DNA of 41,661 nucleotides from Actinoplanes palleronii (GTDB lineage Bacteria > Actinomycetota > Actinomycetes > Mycobacteriales > Micromonosporaceae): assembly GCF_016862315.1 (NCBI RefSeq), contig NZ_BOMS01000125.1, positions 1 through 41,661 on the forward strand, given 5' to 3'. Under the pieces are notes generated by a model that was not told the DNA's origin, searched no databases, and worked only from the letters and a program-made list of their open reading frames with translations. This document shows positions 39,994 through 41,661 of this stretch, one piece after another (position 1 is the first letter of the stretch; each line of letters starts with the position of its first letter). The translations under genes and the position numbers were made by a program.

Positions 39994-40066
39994 GCGCCCG
40001 GCGGCCAGGAGCTGTCCCTTCCAGCCAGCCGCCGAGTGGGCGGAACAGCTCCCGGCCGCCGGGCGC
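39994..40066 (+). terminator. Long hairpin after the DUF6745-like gene
   Basis: The 22-nt left arm (39994-40015) pairs with the right arm (40045-40066) at 21 of 22 positions, with a 29-nt loop. It starts 9 bp after the stop codon. The stem core is GCGCCCGGCGGCC..GGAGCTGT. It is much stronger than needed for a normal terminator. Confidence 0.8.
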
Positions 40067-40075
40067 GCCCGCCCA

Positions 40076-40320
40076 CCGCCCTTGGGTGGGCGGTGGGTGT
40101 CCGCGGTGCGGGTTTGTGTGTGCCTGCCGCCCTTGGGTGGGCGGTGGGTGTCCGCGGTCTGGGTTTGCGTGCACCTACCGCCCCGCGGGTGGGCGGTAGG
40201 TGTCCGCGGTGCGGGTTTGCGTGCGCCTACCGCCCTTGGGTGGGCGGTGGGCGCACGCGGTCTGGGTTTGCGTGCGTCTGCCGCCCCGTTCGCGTGGCCG
40301 GTAGGCGCAGACGCAACCCG
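40076..40320. repeat. 51-bp tandem repeat array
   Basis: Units start with CCGCCC at 40076, 40127, 40178, 40230 and 40281; lengths are 51, 51, 52, 51 and a decayed end. Each begins with a small hairpin CCGCCC..GGGCGG, followed by GTGTCCGCGGT, and a GGGTTTGCGTGC block. The array is in the gap after the DUF6745-like gene. Confidence 0.85.
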
Positions 40321-40380
40321 ATCGGGTGCTGCCGCCGGTCGCGTGCGGGTGATCGTGTTCCGCACCGCAGGGTCGGCGAT

Positions 40381-40500
40381 GATCGCGTGCTCTGTCCGCC
40401 CCGGCGGTCGCGTGGCCGCCCCGGCGGTTGCGATGGCTTGCTCTGGCCGCCCTGGTGGTTGCGATGGCGTGCTCTGGCCGCCTCGGCGGTCGCGATGGCC
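40381..40500. repeat. 31-bp tandem repeat array
   Basis: Units at 40381-40411, 40432-40462 and 40463-40493 share GAT-GCGTGCTCTG-CCGCC-CGGCGGT-GC. A truncated 20-bp unit lies at 40412-40431. Each unit holds CCGCC..GGCGG, so hairpins are possible. Confidence 0.75.
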
Positions 40501-40737
40501 GTCCCAACGGCCCGCCGGGTCGCCTCGCCCGGGGCCGGTCGTGGTTCCCTGGCGCCCCGCAGGCACCGATGGGGTGCTCCCGCCGGCCGAAGGTTGAACG
40601 CTGAGCGGCATGGGGGGCGGTCCGGCCGGGGACGCGGTTGGGTACATCAGGATGGTGATGCCCGCCGTTGGATCTTTGCTGGTGGAGAGCCTGTCTCGAT
40701 CATCCGGCAGGGTGGCCCGGGTTCGCCGAGATGAGGC

Positions 40738-41661
40738 CTAGCGGAGACGGGGGAGGACTGCGGCTACCTGGGCGCCGTAGGTGTCCAGGCCGTCCTCCGT
40801 GAGGACGTTCGGGAGGAGGTCGCCGAACGCGTTCACCTCGGCGATCGCGTGGTCCTGCCAGCCGGCTCGGAACATCAGGTCGACTCCGGCGTGCAGGGTG
40901 TCCGGGAAGCAGGCGGCGGCGCGGACGCATGAGCGCATCGCGGCCGACCAGGCCTGCTCGCCCGCCGCGGCGCGGATCGCTGTGACGTCGCCGCGGGCGT
41001 TGCCGAGGTGCAGGTTCGTCATCGGGGATCGGCTGGTCCGGACGACGACGTGCCGGGCCTGTCCGGCGATCACGACCACCCGCAGGTCGAGGACCCGGTT
41101 GCCGAGGGAGGCCTTCGGATACCAGCGTTCGACGTGCAGGCCGTCCGGGGCGAGCCGGTCCACGATCGTGGCGATCGAGGCCTCGTCGTCGTAGCGGCGC
41201 ACCCGCAGGTTGTTGAAGAGGCGGCCCTGGCTCAGTTCTACCGAGGTGACCGCCATGATCCGCGGCCCGCCGACGGCCAGGGCCAGGACCCCGGAGGCCG
41301 AGGAGCCGTAGGCCGGTTTCACGAAGACCCGGTTCCACCCGGCCGACGTCATCGCCGCGCGCAGCGACGCGTAACCGTCGACCGGTCCGAGCGCCGGTGG
41401 CACCGGAACGCCGGCCGCGGTCAGCGCGGCGTGACACTCGGGCTTCGCCGTCATGGTCAGGATGTCAGCCGGCTGGTTCAGCAGCGTCCCACCGCCGGCC
41501 GCGACGATCCCGAGAGCCTCTCGGAGACCCGCGAACGCGGCCGCGCCACCCAGGATCTCCCCATGCTCAGCCTCCCGAACGCCCCGCCCGTCGCCACCGG
41601 CAAGCAGATCCAGTTCATCGGCCCGAGGCCCGCGATCGGCCCGAGGCCCGCGATCGGCCCG
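40738..41661 (-). CDS. STM4014-like ATP-grasp family protein (partial, N-terminus outside window)
   Basis: The open frame runs without stop from the right edge to 40738, giving at least 307 residues; the ATG at 41454 is internal, because the conserved phrase LLNQPADILTMTAKPECHAA spans it. The ATP-grasp parts include WNRVFVKPAYGSSASGVLAL (phosphate loop and Lys), LHVERWYPKASLG, LDLRVVVIAGQARHVVVRTS and a C-terminal metal-site AIAEVNAFGDLLP. This matches the STM4014 family, usually found with STM4012, STM4013 and STM4015 genes, none of which is visible here. At the edge the protein has a repeated hexapeptide RADRGP encoded by an 18-bp DNA repeat (41617-41661). The ligase substrate is unknown. 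Confidence 0.8.
   Translation of the reverse strand, partial: RADRGPRADRGPRADELDLLAGGDGRGVREAEHGEILGGAAAFAGLREALGIVAAGGGTLLNQPADILTMTAKPECHAALTAAGVPVPPALGPVDGYASLRAAMTSAGWNRVFVKPAYGSSASGVLALAVGGPRIMAVTSVELSQGRLFNNLRVRRYDDEASIATIVDRLAPDGLHVERWYPKASLGNRVLDLRVVVIAGQARHVVVRTSRSPMTNLHLGNARGDVTAIRAAAGEQAWSAAMRSCVRAAACFPDTLHAGVDLMFRAGWQDHAIAEVNAFGDLLPNVLTEDGLDTYGAQVAAVLPRLR
41617..41661 (-). repeat. 18-bp coding tandem repeat at the window edge
   Basis: ATCGGCCCGAGGCCCGCG occurs at 41617-41634 and 41635-41652, and the first half again at 41653-41661, continuing outside. On the minus strand it encodes RADRGP repeats in the ATP-grasp protein. Copy number beyond the edge is unknown. Confidence 0.8.

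Larger units (their letters stand above)
39985..40737. other. 750-bp gene-free region with hairpin and two tandem arrays
   Basis: Between the convergent DUF6745-like and ATP-grasp genes lie 753 bases without a supported gene. They contain a 22-bp-stem hairpin (39994-40066), a 51-bp array (40076-40320) and a 31-bp array (40381-40500). A low-complexity remainder reaches to the ATP-grasp stop at 40738. Long open frames on the minus strand merely traverse these repeats. Confidence 0.65.

Noticed and set aside
38413..40647. 744-codon minus-strand open frame across the DUF6745-like gene
   Set aside because: It runs through tandem arrays at both ends and opposite a supported gene. Its repeated peptide motifs come only from the DNA repeats.
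41452..41454. ATG 41454 as the start of the ATP-grasp gene
   Set aside because: Conserved family sequence continues upstream of it to the window edge in the same frame without a stop.

Overview
The window is very GC-rich, with almost exclusively G or C at third codon positions, frequent GTG starts and 1-4 nt start/stop overlaps. It carries mycothiol-linked proteins, SigK/RskA, an OtrA-like ribosomal protection factor, a HelR/HelD-type RNA polymerase helicase and EspC/WXG-type export proteins. This points to a filamentous actinomycete. Several intergenic repeats and the gene content suggest a Micromonosporaceae member such as Actinoplanes, but that placement is an inference from style, not a database result. 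The genes are ordinary chromosomal genes. I see no IS element, integrase, tRNA, rRNA, CRISPR array or replication origin.

Layout. 1-560: possible tail of an upstream gene, then a gene-free stretch. 561-2275: two-gene operon for an EspC-like and a WXG100-like protein with a glycine-zipper repeat region. 2311-4766 (minus): OtrA-like ribosomal protection GTPase coupled to an unknown gene. 5152-12501 (minus): four overlapping genes for a MacB/FtsX-type ABC exporter, in which one ATPase carries an AbrB-like tail. 12821-15902: helR, a short leader ORF, and a divergent GAF-LuxR regulator around a palindrome that matches the rifamycin-associated element. 15906-17536 (minus): ECF sigma factor with an anti-sigma/mycothiol-isomerase fusion. 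17623-20537: divergent DUF4331 and TPR proteins. 20604-23813: class II aldolase, HAD phosphatase, DhaL and DhaK in one overlapping operon. 24566-28327: SigK module with two near-identical SigK-type promoters, RskA, a fasciclin lipoprotein and a membrane molybdopterin oxidoreductase. 28435-33319: SelO, an HSL-family hydrolase, a gene interrupted by one in-frame TAA, a hemerythrin protein and a nitronate-monooxygenase-like protein. 33474-35878: partner-switching module (STAS-kinase fusion, STAS protein, sigma factor with its own STAS tail). 36011-37861: K+ channel with two RCK modules. 37902-41661: unknown QGDVL-type protein, a small ORF, a DUF6745-like protein, 750 bp of tandem repeats and a partial STM4014-like ATP-grasp protein at the edge.

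Functional themes. Antibiotic defence is concentrated in the first 15 kb (OtrA-like factor, exporter, HelR under a rifamycin-type element). Three separate sigma/anti-sigma systems (an ECF pair, SigK/RskA and an RsbW/STAS/SigF-type module) sit within 21 kb. The gene-free gaps are unusually rich in structure. A 61-bp-period repeat family occurs at two loci 19 kb apart. An inverted-repeat element with a 21-bp stem and 17-nt loop occurs at two loci, with a degenerate third copy. There are four unrelated short tandem arrays and several strong hairpins at gene ends.
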